Shown piece by piece: positions 37,142 through 47,885 of a stretch of 64,000 bases of DNA. The stretch covers positions 5,309,343-5,373,342 of the forward strand of contig NZ_CP031704.1 in assembly GCF_003428335.1 (NCBI RefSeq). The letters run 5' to 3'. The translations under genes were made by a program, and so were the position numbers. Under the pieces are notes generated by a model. That model searched no databases. It saw only the letters and a program-made list of their open reading frames with translations, and had not been told where the DNA came from. Each line of letters begins with the position of its first letter. The stretch's first letter is position 1. This stretch comes from Solimonas sp. K1W22B-7 (lineage in GTDB: Bacteria > Pseudomonadota > Gammaproteobacteria > Nevskiales > Nevskiaceae).

Positions 37142-37692
37142 AACTGCTGCTCGCCGCCCTGCTGTCCCTGTCCACACTCACTGCCCAGGCCGCACCGCGC
37201 ACGCTCGACCCCACGCGCAGCGAAATCACCTTCAGCGTCAAGCAGATGGGCGTGGCGGTGGACGGCCGCTTCAAGCGCTTCGAGGCGCAGCTTGCCTTCG
37301 ACGCCGCCAAACCCGAAACCTCCAGCGCCGCGATCACGGTGGACATCGCCAGCGTCGACGCCGGCAGCGACGAGGCCGACAGCACCGCGTTGGAGCGCGC
37401 CTGGCTGGACAAGGCCGGCTTTCCCAAGGCCCTGTTCAAGAGCAGCTCGGTGCGTGCGCTCGGTGCCGGCAAGTACGAGGCCAAGGGCCTGCTGACGATC
37501 AAGGGCAGGCCGCGCGAGATCACCGTGCCGTTCACGGCCACCGAGCAGGCCGGCGGCGCCACGCTGCTCAGCGGCCAGATCTCGATCCGCCGCACCGACT
37601 TCGGCATCGGCGGCGGCGAATGGAACGAGGGCGACCTGGTCGCCAACGAAGTGCCGGTCAAGTTCAAGCTCATGCTCGCCCCGGCGCGCTGA
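37138..37692 (+). CDS. YceI family periplasmic lipid-binding protein 1
   Basis: The 184-residue protein has a cleavable signal peptide (MKLLLAALLSLSTLTAQA) and a YceI lipocalin-like barrel: LDPTRSEITFSVKQMGVAVD, FKSSSVRALGAGKYEAKGLL, and IRRTDFGIGGGEWNEGDLVA before the end. It is translationally coupled to the cytochrome b561 gene (ATGA overlap). Family members bind polyisoprenoids inside the barrel. Confidence 0.93.
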   Translation: MKLLLAALLSLSTLTAQAAPRTLDPTRSEITFSVKQMGVAVDGRFKRFEAQLAFDAAKPETSSAAITVDIASVDAGSDEADSTALERAWLDKAGFPKALFKSSSVRALGAGKYEAKGLLTIKGRPREITVPFTATEQAGGATLLSGQISIRRTDFGIGGGEWNEGDLVANEVPVKFKLMLAPAR

Positions 37693-37715
37693 TCCCCCAT
37701 CCCCCAAGGAGCCCC

Positions 37716-38309
37716 ATGATGAAAACCCTCGCCGCCGCCGTCCTGCTGTCCGCCGCCACGCTGAGCGCACAGGCCGCCGACTCCAGCTACAAGCTCGACC
37801 CCACGCATACCTTCCCGACCTTCGAGATCAGCCACCTGGGCTTCTCCACCTTCCGCGGCCGCTTCGACAAGACCGAGGGCACGGTGACGCTCGACACCGC
37901 CAGGAAGACCGGTAGCGTCGAGGCAACGATCGACGTGAACTCCATCTCCACCGGCGTCGCCAAGCTCGACGAGCACCTGAAGAACGAGGATTTCTTCGAC
38001 GCGAAGAAGTATCCGACCATCACGTTCAAGTCGACCCAGCTGAAGTTCGACGGCGACAAGCTCGACGAAGTCACCGGTAATCTCACCCTGCACGGCGTGA
38101 CCAGGCCGGTGACGCTGGACGTGGACGATTTCACCTGCAAGCAGCACCCCCTGGCCGGCGTCTGGGCCTGCGGCGCCAACCTGCAAACCACGATCAAGCG
38201 CTCCGACTGGGGCATCAGCAAGTACTCGCCCAACGTCGGCGAGGAAGTGAAGCTCAAGATCGAGGTCGAGGCGCACCAGCAGAAGGACGCGCCGGCCGGC
38301 AAGCGCTAA
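37716..38309 (+). CDS. YceI family periplasmic lipid-binding protein 2
   Basis: The 197-residue second YceI protein is only distantly similar to its neighbour. It has the signal peptide TLAAAVLLSAATLSAQA, then KLDPTHTFPTFEISHLGFST, FRGRFDKTEGTV, HLKNEDFFDAKKYPTITFKS and SDWGISKYSPNVGEEVKLKI. It is closer to E. coli YceI than the first copy. An AAGGAG site precedes the ATG pair. It is the last gene of the operon, ended by the hairpin at 38363. Confidence 0.94.
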   Translation: MMKTLAAAVLLSAATLSAQAADSSYKLDPTHTFPTFEISHLGFSTFRGRFDKTEGTVTLDTARKTGSVEATIDVNSISTGVAKLDEHLKNEDFFDAKKYPTITFKSTQLKFDGDKLDEVTGNLTLHGVTRPVTLDVDDFTCKQHPLAGVWACGANLQTTIKRSDWGISKYSPNVGEEVKLKIEVEAHQQKDAPAGKR

Positions 38310-38362
38310 GCCTTTTTCAGTCCCCCCAGCATGGCTGAATCCCTGCAGCCGTGCTTTTCCCG

Positions 38363-38391
38363 AGAGCCGGCGCAAGTCGGCTCTTTTTTTG
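38363..38391 (+). terminator. Rho-independent terminator of the cytochrome b561/YceI operon
   Basis: Stem AGAGCCG / CGGCTCT is followed by a run of seven T. Confidence 0.85.
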
Positions 38392-38410
38392 TTTTCTTAG
38401 CGCGCGATCC

Positions 38411-38532
38411 GAGGATGCGAAGAAACCGTAGCGAGCATGCCCGAGGTTGCATCGAGGAGCAGAGCCGTACTGAAGTACGGCGAGCACCGGAGATGCAAGA
38501 TCGGGCGGCGCAGTAGGTTTATTCGCATCCTC
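38411..38532. repeat. Nested-hairpin (MITE-like) intergenic element 1
   Basis: Three nested inverted repeats are seen: outer GAGGATGCGAAGAAACC (38411) with GGTTTATTCGCATCCTC (to 38532, one mismatch); middle GCCCGAGGTTGCATC (38439) with GATGCAAGATCGGGC (to 38506); inner CCGTAC-TGAA-GTACGG (38465-38480). The whole could fold as one long structured RNA or DNA hairpin. Its right end touches the stop codon of the minus-strand gene at 38531. Confidence 0.75.
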
Positions 38533-39163
38533 ACCTGAATTCACCACCGCTGATGCGCCCACCCTCATCCACCAGCGCATGAAACCGGCTGCGGTCCGCG
38601 CGATAGTCAGCGGTGACGATGTCGCCCGGCACCACCAGCACCACGTCCGGGTAGCGCAGGCGGAACTCCGCCGGGTCGGGTCGGGTGTCGATGAAGTGGC
38701 GGAAGTCCACCATCTCGGCGTCGCTGATCATGCCGCGATAGGGTTCTTCCTTCGACGGGTCCACACCCATGCCGCGGCGCAGACCCTTGCCCAGCATGCG
38801 GTTGACCAGGCCGATGGCGCCGTAGACCGTGTCGGCGGTCTGGTCGTGGATCGCGCGCACGATGCGCGTGGTGTCGCGCGTCGCCGGGATCGCCTCGAGG
38901 ATGCCGAAGGGAATGCTGGCGATGCCATGGTGGATGCCGCGCACCGTGTCGGTGCCGATGCCGACGCCGCTCTCCGCCAGCTTCTGCACCTGCGCCAGGG
39001 TCCCCAGCGCGCGGCTGGTGTAGCCGAAGTCGCTGTGCCAGGCCTCGACGCGGCGCAGCTGGTGCCTCAGTTCCATCGCCTGCTCGTGCAACCGCAGGGT
39101 TCCCGCCAGCACCCCGCAGAGCACTGCGCTGCCCAGCAGGCTGATGGCGAGCTCAAGGGGCAT
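38531..39163 (-). CDS. Membrane-anchored protein of unknown function with C-terminal 'YPDV-PGD' module
   Basis: The 210-residue protein has one N-terminal membrane span (LELAISLLGSAVLCGVLAGT), a helical section (residues about 25-130, GTLAQVQKLAESGVGIGTDT) and a C-terminal module FRHFIDTRPDPAEFRLRYPD, then VVLVVPGDIVTADYR and GGRISGGEFR. The module recurs in the lipoprotein two genes upstream (39524). It is the last gene of a three-gene operon whose members overlap by 11 bases and 1 base. No known family recognised. Confidence 0.72.
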   Translation of the reverse strand: MPLELAISLLGSAVLCGVLAGTLRLHEQAMELRHQLRRVEAWHSDFGYTSRALGTLAQVQKLAESGVGIGTDTVRGIHHGIASIPFGILEAIPATRDTTRIVRAIHDQTADTVYGAIGLVNRMLGKGLRRGMGVDPSKEEPYRGMISDAEMVDFRHFIDTRPDPAEFRLRYPDVVLVVPGDIVTADYRADRSRFHALVDEGGRISGGEFR

Positions 39164-39524
39164 GGTGCTGCCGCACCTCCGCCGTCACCCCGTGTCCCTT
39201 CAGTTCCTCGCGCACCATCTGTGCCGCGCGCTGGTAGACCAGGCGCCGCACCAGCGTCGGCGTGACGCTGCCCAGCGCCCCGGCCACCCAGGACTCCTTG
39301 GCGGCCAGTTCCATCGGATTGAGGATCTCGATCGAGATCAGGCTGGGGCGCGCGGCGCTGACCAGCTCGAAATTGCGCGCCGGATCGCCGGCCAGGTTCG
39401 GCGCCAGCTGGTGCAGGCGGCCATGCATGCGTTGCTGCACGCGCCACAGGCGCAGGAACAGCAGGGCCAGCAAGGCCGACAGCAGCACGTTGAACAGCAG
39501 CAGCACGGTGACGAAGGTAGTCAT
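39153..39524 (-). CDS. Single-span membrane protein of unknown function
   Basis: The 123-residue protein has an N-terminal hydrophobic span (VTVLLLFNVLLSALLALLFL) followed by a soluble part (ARPSLISIEILNPMELAAKE, SWVAGALGSVTPTLVRRLVY). It overlaps the upstream lipoprotein stop by one base (TAATG) and the downstream gene by 11 bases, so all three are co-translated. The 'ISIEILNPMELAAKESWVAG' segment is reminiscent of small inner-membrane proteins that precede secretion or envelope stress genes, but I cannot name a family. Confidence 0.7.
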   Translation of the reverse strand: MTTFVTVLLLFNVLLSALLALLFLRLWRVQQRMHGRLHQLAPNLAGDPARNFELVSAARPSLISIEILNPMELAAKESWVAGALGSVTPTLVRRLVYQRAAQMVREELKGHGVTAEVRQHHAP

Positions 39525-39829
39525 TACTGGAAGCGGCCGCCGGTGATGCGGCCGGAGGAATCGGTCTCGGCAAAGTAGCGGCTGTTGTCGTGGCGCAGTT
39601 CCTTGGTGGCGATGTCGCCCGGCAGCACCAGCCGGACATCCGGATAGTGCGTGCGGAACTGCTCGGCGCTGGGACGCGTGGCGATGTAGCGCTCGAAGGC
39701 GGCCGTGTCGGTCACCTTGCCGGCGACCGGCGCGCTGGCAGAGGACTCAGGCTGGTTCATGGGCTGGGCGCAGGCCGCGAGCTGGGCGCTGGCGGCCAGC
39801 AGGCCGGTCAGCAATACGATCCGACGCAT
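39524..39829 (-). CDS. Small lipoprotein sharing the 'YPDV-PGD' module
   Basis: The 101-residue lipoprotein (lipobox ASAQLAAC) has a body that is essentially one module: FERYIATRPSAEQFRTHYPD, VRLVLPGDIATKELR, GRITGGRFQ. It matches the C-terminus of the 210-residue protein at 38531 over about 57 residues (shared pattern F..[FY]I.TRP...F R..YPDV.LV.PGDI.T). First gene of the operon. Confidence 0.72.
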   Translation of the reverse strand: MRRIVLLTGLLAASAQLAACAQPMNQPESSASAPVAGKVTDTAAFERYIATRPSAEQFRTHYPDVRLVLPGDIATKELRHDNSRYFAETDSSGRITGGRFQ

Positions 39830-39865
39830 GGGCGTTCCCCCGGAACAATGGTATGGACACCAGTT

Positions 39866-40882
39866 TTAGCGCATTTCCGGGCCGGGAGCACTGGCGCCGG
39901 CGCCGGACGGCACTGACGCCGGGAACAGCGTCACCGGCTTGCCCAGTTCCAGGGTCTGGACCTGCACGTCCGGCCGCTGGGCGGCCATGTCGGCGAAGAA
40001 GCGGTCCAGCCGCACGATCAGGGGAAAGGGGACCAGCGGCTGGTCCAGCGGCCGGCTGAAATCGTCCCAGTGCACCGGGATCACGCGGCGCGCGCCGACC
40101 AGGTCCACGGTTTCGCGCAGGTAGGCCGGCAGGTCGTCGACCAGGGCCACGCCCAGGAATACCAGGTCGGCATGCCGACCGGCCAGGGCGCCCGGCTCCC
40201 AGCCGGCACTGCCGTGGTGCAGCACCGTGCCCTGCGGATGCTCCACCAGGATCGAGTAGGCGCCGCCGAGCTTGTAGTCCAGGTAGTGCGCCGGCACCCG
40301 CAGGGGCGCGGTGATGTCGCCGGTGGGCTTGCCGCCGCTGGCGCCCGCATGGCGGCTGGCGATGAAGCGGATGCGGAAGCGGCCGATGCTGATCGGCTCG
40401 CCCGGTTCGACGCGGCGGATGCGCCCGTCCGGCAGGCCGGCGCCGCGGCCGATGTTGGCGGTGCTGGCCGAACCCAGCAGCATCGCGCCGGTGAGCTTCG
40501 CCACCACGCCGGCGTCCATCGCGTGATCGTAGTGCGAGTGCGATACCAGCACGGCGTCCAGATGGTTGATGCGTGCGGCCAGCAGCGCCGCCGCGATGCG
40601 CGTTTCATCCGGCGCGATGGCGCGGTTCAGCACCAGCGGCAGCAGGCCCTCGGGCCGCGTGAAGAAGGGATCGATCAGGATCGCGTGCTCGCCGTCCTGC
40701 AGCAGCAGGGCGGTGACGCCGAACCAGGTGGCGGTCAGCGCCCCCGGCTGCGGTGGCGCCTCGTAGCGGTGCGCGCGGTACTCCTCCATGCCCGGCGCGC
40801 GCGTGCGCAGCCAGGCGAGAACCACGGCCAGGATTCCCAGCAGCACGATCAGCCCGACCAGCAGCCGGCGCAGCAATGTCAT
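39866..40882 (-). CDS. MBL-fold metal-dependent hydrolase, membrane-anchored
   Basis: The 338-residue protein has an N-terminal membrane anchor (LLVGLIVLLGILAVVLAWLR) and a metallo-beta-lactamase domain: SHSHYDHAMD (metal motif HxHxDH with Tyr), later IASRHAGASGG, HHGSAGWEP and IPVHWDDFSRPL. The order suits the UlaG/RomA-like group that hydrolyses phosphodiester or phosphoethanolamine bonds (as in NAPE-PLD relatives). The substrate is not evident. Confidence 0.9.
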   Translation of the reverse strand: MTLLRRLLVGLIVLLGILAVVLAWLRTRAPGMEEYRAHRYEAPPQPGALTATWFGVTALLLQDGEHAILIDPFFTRPEGLLPLVLNRAIAPDETRIAAALLAARINHLDAVLVSHSHYDHAMDAGVVAKLTGAMLLGSASTANIGRGAGLPDGRIRRVEPGEPISIGRFRIRFIASRHAGASGGKPTGDITAPLRVPAHYLDYKLGGAYSILVEHPQGTVLHHGSAGWEPGALAGRHADLVFLGVALVDDLPAYLRETVDLVGARRVIPVHWDDFSRPLDQPLVPFPLIVRLDRFFADMAAQRPDVQVQTLELGKPVTLFPASVPSGAGASAPGPEMR

Positions 40883-40944
40883 GTGTCGCCCCTTTCAGAG
40901 GACGACAGCATTCCATCGCCGCCGGCAGGCGGCAACCTCAGGCC

Positions 40945-41544
40945 TCAGAAATCGCCGTAGCGCCGCTTCTTGCGCCCGCCGCCGATCCAGGGCAGCAGCA
41001 GGCCCAGCAGCACGCCGACGCCGACCAGGCTGGCGCCGGCGATCAGGGTGCGGCGCTTGGCGCGCTCCACGTCATAGCGCTGCTGGATCGCGCCATTGTC
41101 CTGCTGCAGGCTGGCGATGGAGGCCTTCAGCGCCTCGTTCTCGCGCGCCAGCTCGAAGGCCGGCTTGGCCAGGCCCAGCTGCTGCTGCGCTGCGGTCAAC
41201 TCACGCTCCAGGTTCGCCGCGCGCTTCTGCGCCTCGTCCAGCGACTGTTGCGCCTGGAGGTAGCGCTCCTTGGCCGCCGGCTGCGAGGACAGGAAGCGCG
41301 AGGTCACCCAGCCCTCGCGGCCATCCGCCGTGCGGATGCGCGTGAAGCTTTCGGGGCCGAGCGACTCGAGCACGCTGACCTTGGCGCCGCTCTTGAGCGC
41401 GCCGGCCGGTGCGGCATCGTTGCGAGGCTGCTCGCGCAGCGTCACGGTGATGTCGTCGGAGATGTATTGCTGCCGTCCGGCCGACTGGGCGAATGCCAGG
41501 GTGGGAGCGAGCAGCACGGAAACCAGCAGTAACGTCCGTGTCAT
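40945..41544 (-). CDS. TIGR04211-type SH3-domain membrane protein (YgiM-like)
   Basis: The 199-residue protein has a signal peptide (LLLVSVLLAPTLAFAQ), a bacterial SH3 domain (YISDDITVTLREQPRND, KVSVLESLGPESFTRIRTAD, GREGWVTSRFL), a coiled coil (about residues 95-165, SLDEAQKRAANLERELTAAQ) and a C-terminal membrane span (LIAGASLVGVGVLLGLLLPW) with a basic tail. This layout is that of the YgiM/TIGR04211 family, thought to bind the cell wall. The true role is unknown. Confidence 0.9.
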   Translation of the reverse strand: MTRTLLLVSVLLAPTLAFAQSAGRQQYISDDITVTLREQPRNDAAPAGALKSGAKVSVLESLGPESFTRIRTADGREGWVTSRFLSSQPAAKERYLQAQQSLDEAQKRAANLERELTAAQQQLGLAKPAFELARENEALKASIASLQQDNGAIQQRYDVERAKRRTLIAGASLVGVGVLLGLLLPWIGGGRKKRRYGDF

Positions 41545-41645
41545 AGCGGTCGGAGTCTAGCAATGCGAAGGCGCGAAACAAACGATTTTATTTCGCGGCG
41601 CTTCAGCGTTCGTTCAGCTTTTATCTCAAACAGGTCGGTGTGTAC

Positions 41646-43298
41646 CTACAACGCCAGCCGCCGCATATCCCCCAGCAGCCTGCCCAGCGCCACCACGAAG
41701 CGCGCCGCCGCCGCGCCATCGATCACGCGATGGTCGTAGGACAGCGACAGCGGGCACATCAGGCGCGGCTGGAAGGCCTTGCCGTCCCACACCGGCTTCA
41801 TCTGCGAACGCGACACGCCGAGGATCGCCACTTCCGGCGCATTGACGATCGGCGTGAAGTGGCTGCCACCGATGCCGCCCAGCGAGGAGATCGAGAAGCA
41901 GCCGCCGCGCATCTCGTCGGGCTTGAGCTTGCCGTCGCGCGCCTTCTTCGCCAGTTCGCCGCATTCGTTGGACAGCTGCACGATGCCCTTGGACCAGACG
42001 TCGCGCACCACCGGCACCACCAGGCCATTGGGCGTGTCGGCGGCAAAGCCGATGTGGCAGTACTTCTTCAGCACCAGGCTTTCGCCGTCGGCCGACAGCG
42101 AGCTGTTGAACTCCGGGTACTGCTTCATCACCGCCGCCACCGCCTTCATGATGAAGGGCAGCAGGGTCAGCTTGAGGTTCAGCTCCTCGCCCTGGGCCTT
42201 GCGGAAGGCCTCCAGCTCGCTGATGTCGGCCTCGTCGTTCTGCGTGACATGCGGCACGTTGAGCCAGCTGCGGTGCAGGTGCGCGGCGGAAATCTTGCGG
42301 ATGCGCGCCAGCGGCTTGTTCTCGATCTCGCCGTAGAGCGAAAAATCCTGCGCCGGAATCGGCGGAATGCCGCTGCCGCCGGACACTGCGGCGGCCGCCG
42401 TCGGCGCCGCGCTGAGCTTCGCCTTGACGAAGCCCTGCACGTCCTCGATGACGATGCGCCCGCGCGGCCCCGAGCCCCTGACCTTCGCCAGGTCCACGCC
42501 CAGCTTGCGCGCGAACTGGCGCGTGGCGGGACCGGCGTAGGGCACGGCGGAAGAAGGATCACTGCCTTGAATGGCAGTGATCCCCGCCGTGCGCCCAGCC
42601 ATGGATGGCTGGGCCGGGGTGGATTGGGGCGCAGAAGTCGCGCCATGGACGGCCACCCCTGCGGTTGCGGGCACCGGTTCCGTCTTGGTCGCCGGCGCCA
42701 CACCCGCCGCACCCTCCAGCGAACACACCACATCACCCTTCGACAGCTTGTCCCCGAGCTTCACCTTGAGCGCGCGCACCGTGCCCGCGGCCGGCGCCGG
42801 CACCTCCATGGTCGCCTTGTCGGATTCCAGCACCAGCAGCGGCTGATCCTTCTCGACCGCGTCGCCGTCCTTGACCAGCAACTCGATCACCGGCACGTCA
42901 TGGCTGTCGCCGAGATCGGGAATACGCACCTCGACACTGCCGCCACCCTGAGGTGCAGCAGCCGGCGCCTCCGCCTTCCTGGTGGGAGCGGCTTCAGCCG
43001 CGATCTTTTTCTCCGGAATCGCAGCCGCCTTCGGTGCCGGCTTCGGCGCAGCAGCAGCCCCCTCGCTCTCCAGCTGGCAGATCGCACTGCCCGCATTGAG
43101 CTTGTCGCCCAGCTTCACCTGCAGCGCGCGCACCACGCCCGCGGCCGGCGCCGGCACTTCCATGGTCGCCTTGTCGGATTCCAGCACCAGCAGCGGCTGG
43201 TCCTTGGTCACCGTGTCGCCGTCCTTCACCAGCAGCTCGATCACCGGCACATCATGGCTGTCGCCGATGTCCGGAACCTTCACGTCGATATTGGCCAT
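41646..43298 (-). CDS. aceF: Pyruvate dehydrogenase E2, dihydrolipoyllysine acetyltransferase
   Basis: The 550-residue E2 has two lipoyl domains (lipoyl lysines Lys43 and Lys161, both in SDKATMEVPAPAAG), an E3/E1-binding domain (VPYAGPATRQFARKLGVDL) and the acetyltransferase domain ending with SYDHRVIDGAAAARF. It follows aceE by 3 bases. E. coli has three lipoyl domains, so two is within the family's range. The linkers are unusual: linker 1 (about 81-120) contains a dispersed palindromic repeat (42982-43009) and linker 2 (about 197-252) is built from consecutive palindromes (42542-42613), read in frame. Regulation probably comes from upstream of aceE. Confidence 0.97.
   Translation of the reverse strand: MANIDVKVPDIGDSHDVPVIELLVKDGDTVTKDQPLLVLESDKATMEVPAPAAGVVRALQVKLGDKLNAGSAICQLESEGAAAAPKPAPKAAAIPEKKIAAEAAPTRKAEAPAAAPQGGGSVEVRIPDLGDSHDVPVIELLVKDGDAVEKDQPLLVLESDKATMEVPAPAAGTVRALKVKLGDKLSKGDVVCSLEGAAGVAPATKTEPVPATAGVAVHGATSAPQSTPAQPSMAGRTAGITAIQGSDPSSAVPYAGPATRQFARKLGVDLAKVRGSGPRGRIVIEDVQGFVKAKLSAAPTAAAAVSGGSGIPPIPAQDFSLYGEIENKPLARIRKISAAHLHRSWLNVPHVTQNDEADISELEAFRKAQGEELNLKLTLLPFIMKAVAAVMKQYPEFNSSLSADGESLVLKKYCHIGFAADTPNGLVVPVVRDVWSKGIVQLSNECGELAKKARDGKLKPDEMRGGCFSISSLGGIGGSHFTPIVNAPEVAILGVSRSQMKPVWDGKAFQPRLMCPLSLSYDHRVIDGAAAARFVVALGRLLGDMRRLAL
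42542..42613. repeat. Consecutive palindromes inside the aceF second linker
   Basis: GGATCACTGCC-TTGAAT-GGCAGTGATCC (42556-42583), flanked by GCACGGCGG and CCGCCGTGC, is followed at once by CCCAGCCAT-GG-ATGGCTGGG (42594-42613). They encode GITAIQGSDPSSAVP and QPSMAGRTA of the linker. Confidence 0.75.
42982..43009. repeat. GTGGGAGCGGCTTCAGCC repeat copy inside aceF linker 1
   Basis: The 28 bases from GTGGGAGCGGCTTCAGCCGC to GATCTTTT match the left half of the intergenic repeat at 17248-17275 at 27 of 28 positions. On the minus strand they encode the KKIAAEAAPT part of the first AceF linker. Confidence 0.85.
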
Positions 43299-43301
43299 GG
43301 C

Positions 43302-45959
<2,658 letters not shown>

Positions 45960-45982
45960 GGCCTGCTCCTCGACTGCGTGGA

Positions 45983-46170
45983 GGGGTCTGCTAGCGCTAC
46001 TGCAGCCGCAGCGGCGGAGGTCGCCTGAGTGCAGGGCAATGTCCCGAGACGCGTGGTGTACTTGATGTACATAAGCGGCTCGGGACGCAGCCATGCGCTC
46101 AGGCGGCCCCGCCCCTCGGGGTGCCCCTGCAGGGGGCACCGCTGTGGCGGCGGTAGTGCTAGCAGACCCC
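45983..46170. repeat. Nested-hairpin (MITE-like) intergenic element 2
   Basis: Terminal inverted repeats GGGGTCTGCTAGCGCTACTGC (45983-46003, written here in full as it is near the limit of display: key core TCTGCTAGC) and its complement at 46150-46170 with two mismatches enclose CGCCTGAG/CTCAGGCG, GTCCCGAG/CTCGGGAC and an inner TGTAC-TTGAT-GTACA. The plan matches the element at 38411, down to a GTAC-containing apical stem. It fills most of the 309-base aceE-LysR gap, where no gene is seen; the rest (46171-46268) is AT-rich promoter sequence with CATATGTCCAATATATG at 46217. Confidence 0.7.
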
Positions 46171-46268
46171 GAATCTAGTCTGACTCAATCGGCCGGACTG
46201 TAGACAGTGCCCCATGCATATGTCCAATATATGAATCAGGCATTTGCCATACTTTCTACATATACCTT

Positions 46269-47183
46269 ATGGAACTGCGTCACCTGCGCTACTTCGTCGC
46301 CGTCGCCGAGGAGCTGCACTTCACCCGTGCGGCGGCACGGCTGGGCATCGGCCAGCCGCCGCTGTCGCAGCAGATCCAGCAGCTGGAACAGGAACTGGGC
46401 CTGGACCTGTTCCGCCGCCTGCCGCGCGGCGTCGCCCTGACCGACGCCGGCCGCAGCTTCTTCGACGACGCCCGCGCGATCCTGGCCAGCGTCGCGCGCG
46501 CCAGCGGCCAGGCGCAGCGCGTCGCCCGCGGCGAGCAGGGCCGGCTGCGCGTCGGCATGATCAACTCCGCGCCCTTCCACCCCTTCGTGCCGCGCGTGAT
46601 CCGCGAGTTCGGCCAGCGCTATCCCGAGGTGGCGCTGGCGATCGACGAGAACAGCACTCCGGCGCTGGCCGCCGCCGTGCTGGGCAACAGCGCCGACCTC
46701 GCCTTCGTGCGGCCCCTGCTGGGAGACAGTGCCGGCCTGGTCACCGAGCACCTGTTCGACGAGGACATCCTGGTGGCGCTGCCGCAGGGCCACCCGCTGG
46801 CGCGCTTCCGCACGCTGTCGCTGTGGGGCCTGGCCTCGGAGAACTTCGTGCTGTTCCCACGCCTGGTCGGCTCCGGCCTCTACGACGAGATCATCGCCGC
46901 CTGCCAGCGCAGCGGCTTCAGCCCGCGCGTAACGCAGGAAGCCTCGCAGGTCACCTCGATCGTCAACCTGGTCGCCGCCGGCCTCGGCGTCTCGCTGGTG
47001 CCGGCCTCGATGCAGCAGGTGAACTCGGAAGGCGTGACCTATCGCGCCATCGCCGGCGACGCGCCGCGCGCGCGCATGAGCCTGGTGTACCGCGAGGGGG
47101 ATGATTCGCCGACGGTGGCGAACATGGTGGCGCTGGCGCGGGAACGGGTGGGGCGCGGCAAGACGAAGAAGGGCAAGAGCTGA
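46269..47183 (+). CDS. LysR-family transcriptional regulator
   Basis: The 304-residue regulator's N-terminal HTH is MELRHLRYFVAVAEELHFTR, AAARLGIGQPPLSQQIQQLE. The substrate-binding domain starts at about residue 90 (GRLRVGMINSAPFHPFVPRV). The HTH is of the BenM/CatR-like group that begins MELRHLRYF. It is divergent from aceE across a repeat, so its target could be aceEF or an unlinked operon. The Lys-rich C-terminus (GRGKTKKGKS) is unusual but short. The upstream dyad at 46217-46233 is a candidate autoregulatory site. Confidence 0.95.
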   Translation: MELRHLRYFVAVAEELHFTRAAARLGIGQPPLSQQIQQLEQELGLDLFRRLPRGVALTDAGRSFFDDARAILASVARASGQAQRVARGEQGRLRVGMINSAPFHPFVPRVIREFGQRYPEVALAIDENSTPALAAAVLGNSADLAFVRPLLGDSAGLVTEHLFDEDILVALPQGHPLARFRTLSLWGLASENFVLFPRLVGSGLYDEIIAACQRSGFSPRVTQEASQVTSIVNLVAAGLGVSLVPASMQQVNSEGVTYRAIAGDAPRARMSLVYREGDDSPTVANMVALARERVGRGKTKKGKS

Positions 47184-47193
47184 CAGCTTGCAC

Positions 47194-47257
47194 GTGGGAG
47201 CGACGCAAGTCGCGATCTTTTGACGCTCATCAAGATCGCGACTCGCCTCGCTCCCAC
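47194..47257. repeat. Inverted repeat, GTGGGAGCGACGCAAGTCGCG type
   Basis: GTGGGAGCGACGCAAGTCGC continues to GATCTT, with a complementary right arm AAGATCGCGACTCGCCTCGC ending TCCCAC. It is a variant of the 17248 family (same ends, different inner palindrome). Confidence 0.82.
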
Positions 47258-47274
47258 TTGGAGAAGTCAACGAA

Positions 47275-47330
47275 TGTAGGAGCGGCTGTTAGCCGCGACC
47301 GCGCTGTCGCGGCTAACAGCCGCTCCTACA
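47275..47330. repeat. Inverted repeat, TGTAGGAGCGGCTGTTAGCC type
   Basis: Perfect 25-base arms TGTAGGAGCGGCTGTTAGCC... and ...GGCTAACAGCCGCTCCTACA surround a short GC loop. It stands 17 bases after the previous repeat, so the two family variants lie side by side, between the convergent LysR and Nudix genes. Confidence 0.88.
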
Positions 47331-47363
47331 TGGGCGTCCGTACAGGTGGAAGATCAGGGATTT

Positions 47364-47885
47364 TCAGCGCCGCCCCGGCAACTGGATTTCCTGCGGATCA
47401 TGCCCCTGCCCACGCAGCCAGTCCCGCAGCGCCAGCCCCGTCGCCGCCGGCCAGTACGTCGCCTGCGCCGGCGGCACGCGGATGTACTCCGCCAGCTCCG
47501 CCCCGAGATGGATCTCGCCTTCGGCGATGACGTGATAGGCGATGATGATCTGGTTCATGCGCTCGAAGCGGTAGTGCCCGATGAAGGTCGGCGTGCGGCC
47601 CTTGAGGCCCAGTTCCTCTTCCACCTCGCGCACCACCGCCTCTTCCGGCGACGGATCGCTGGCCTCGAGGAAGCCGGTGACCAGCGCGAAGAACTTGCCC
47701 GGCCAGGCGACGTTGCGCGCCAGGATCAGGTCGTCGCCATGCTGCACCACTGCGGCCACCACCGGCGTCGGGTTGTTCCAGAACACGTAGCCGCAGTTCA
47801 TGCCGCAGACCATGCGCGGTACACCCTCGCGGTCCTGCGAGGCCAGCGGCGTACCGCATTGCGGACAGAATCGGAATCGGCTCAT
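47364..47885 (-). CDS. Zinc-ribbon Nudix hydrolase (NADH pyrophosphatase-like)
   Basis: The 173-residue protein has an N-terminal zinc ribbon (FCPQCG ... CGMNCGYVFWNNPTPVV) and a Nudix box GFLEASDPSPEEAVVREVEE followed by ELG. It hydrolyses a nucleoside diphosphate linked to another group. It lacks the long N-terminal domain and the SQPWPF-type motif of true NudC, so the NADH specificity is not supported. The start overlaps the thioesterase stop by four bases (ATGA). Confidence 0.92.
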   Translation of the reverse strand: MSRFRFCPQCGTPLASQDREGVPRMVCGMNCGYVFWNNPTPVVAAVVQHGDDLILARNVAWPGKFFALVTGFLEASDPSPEEAVVREVEEELGLKGRTPTFIGHYRFERMNQIIIAYHVIAEGEIHLGAELAEYIRVPPAQATYWPAATGLALRDWLRGQGHDPQEIQLPGRR

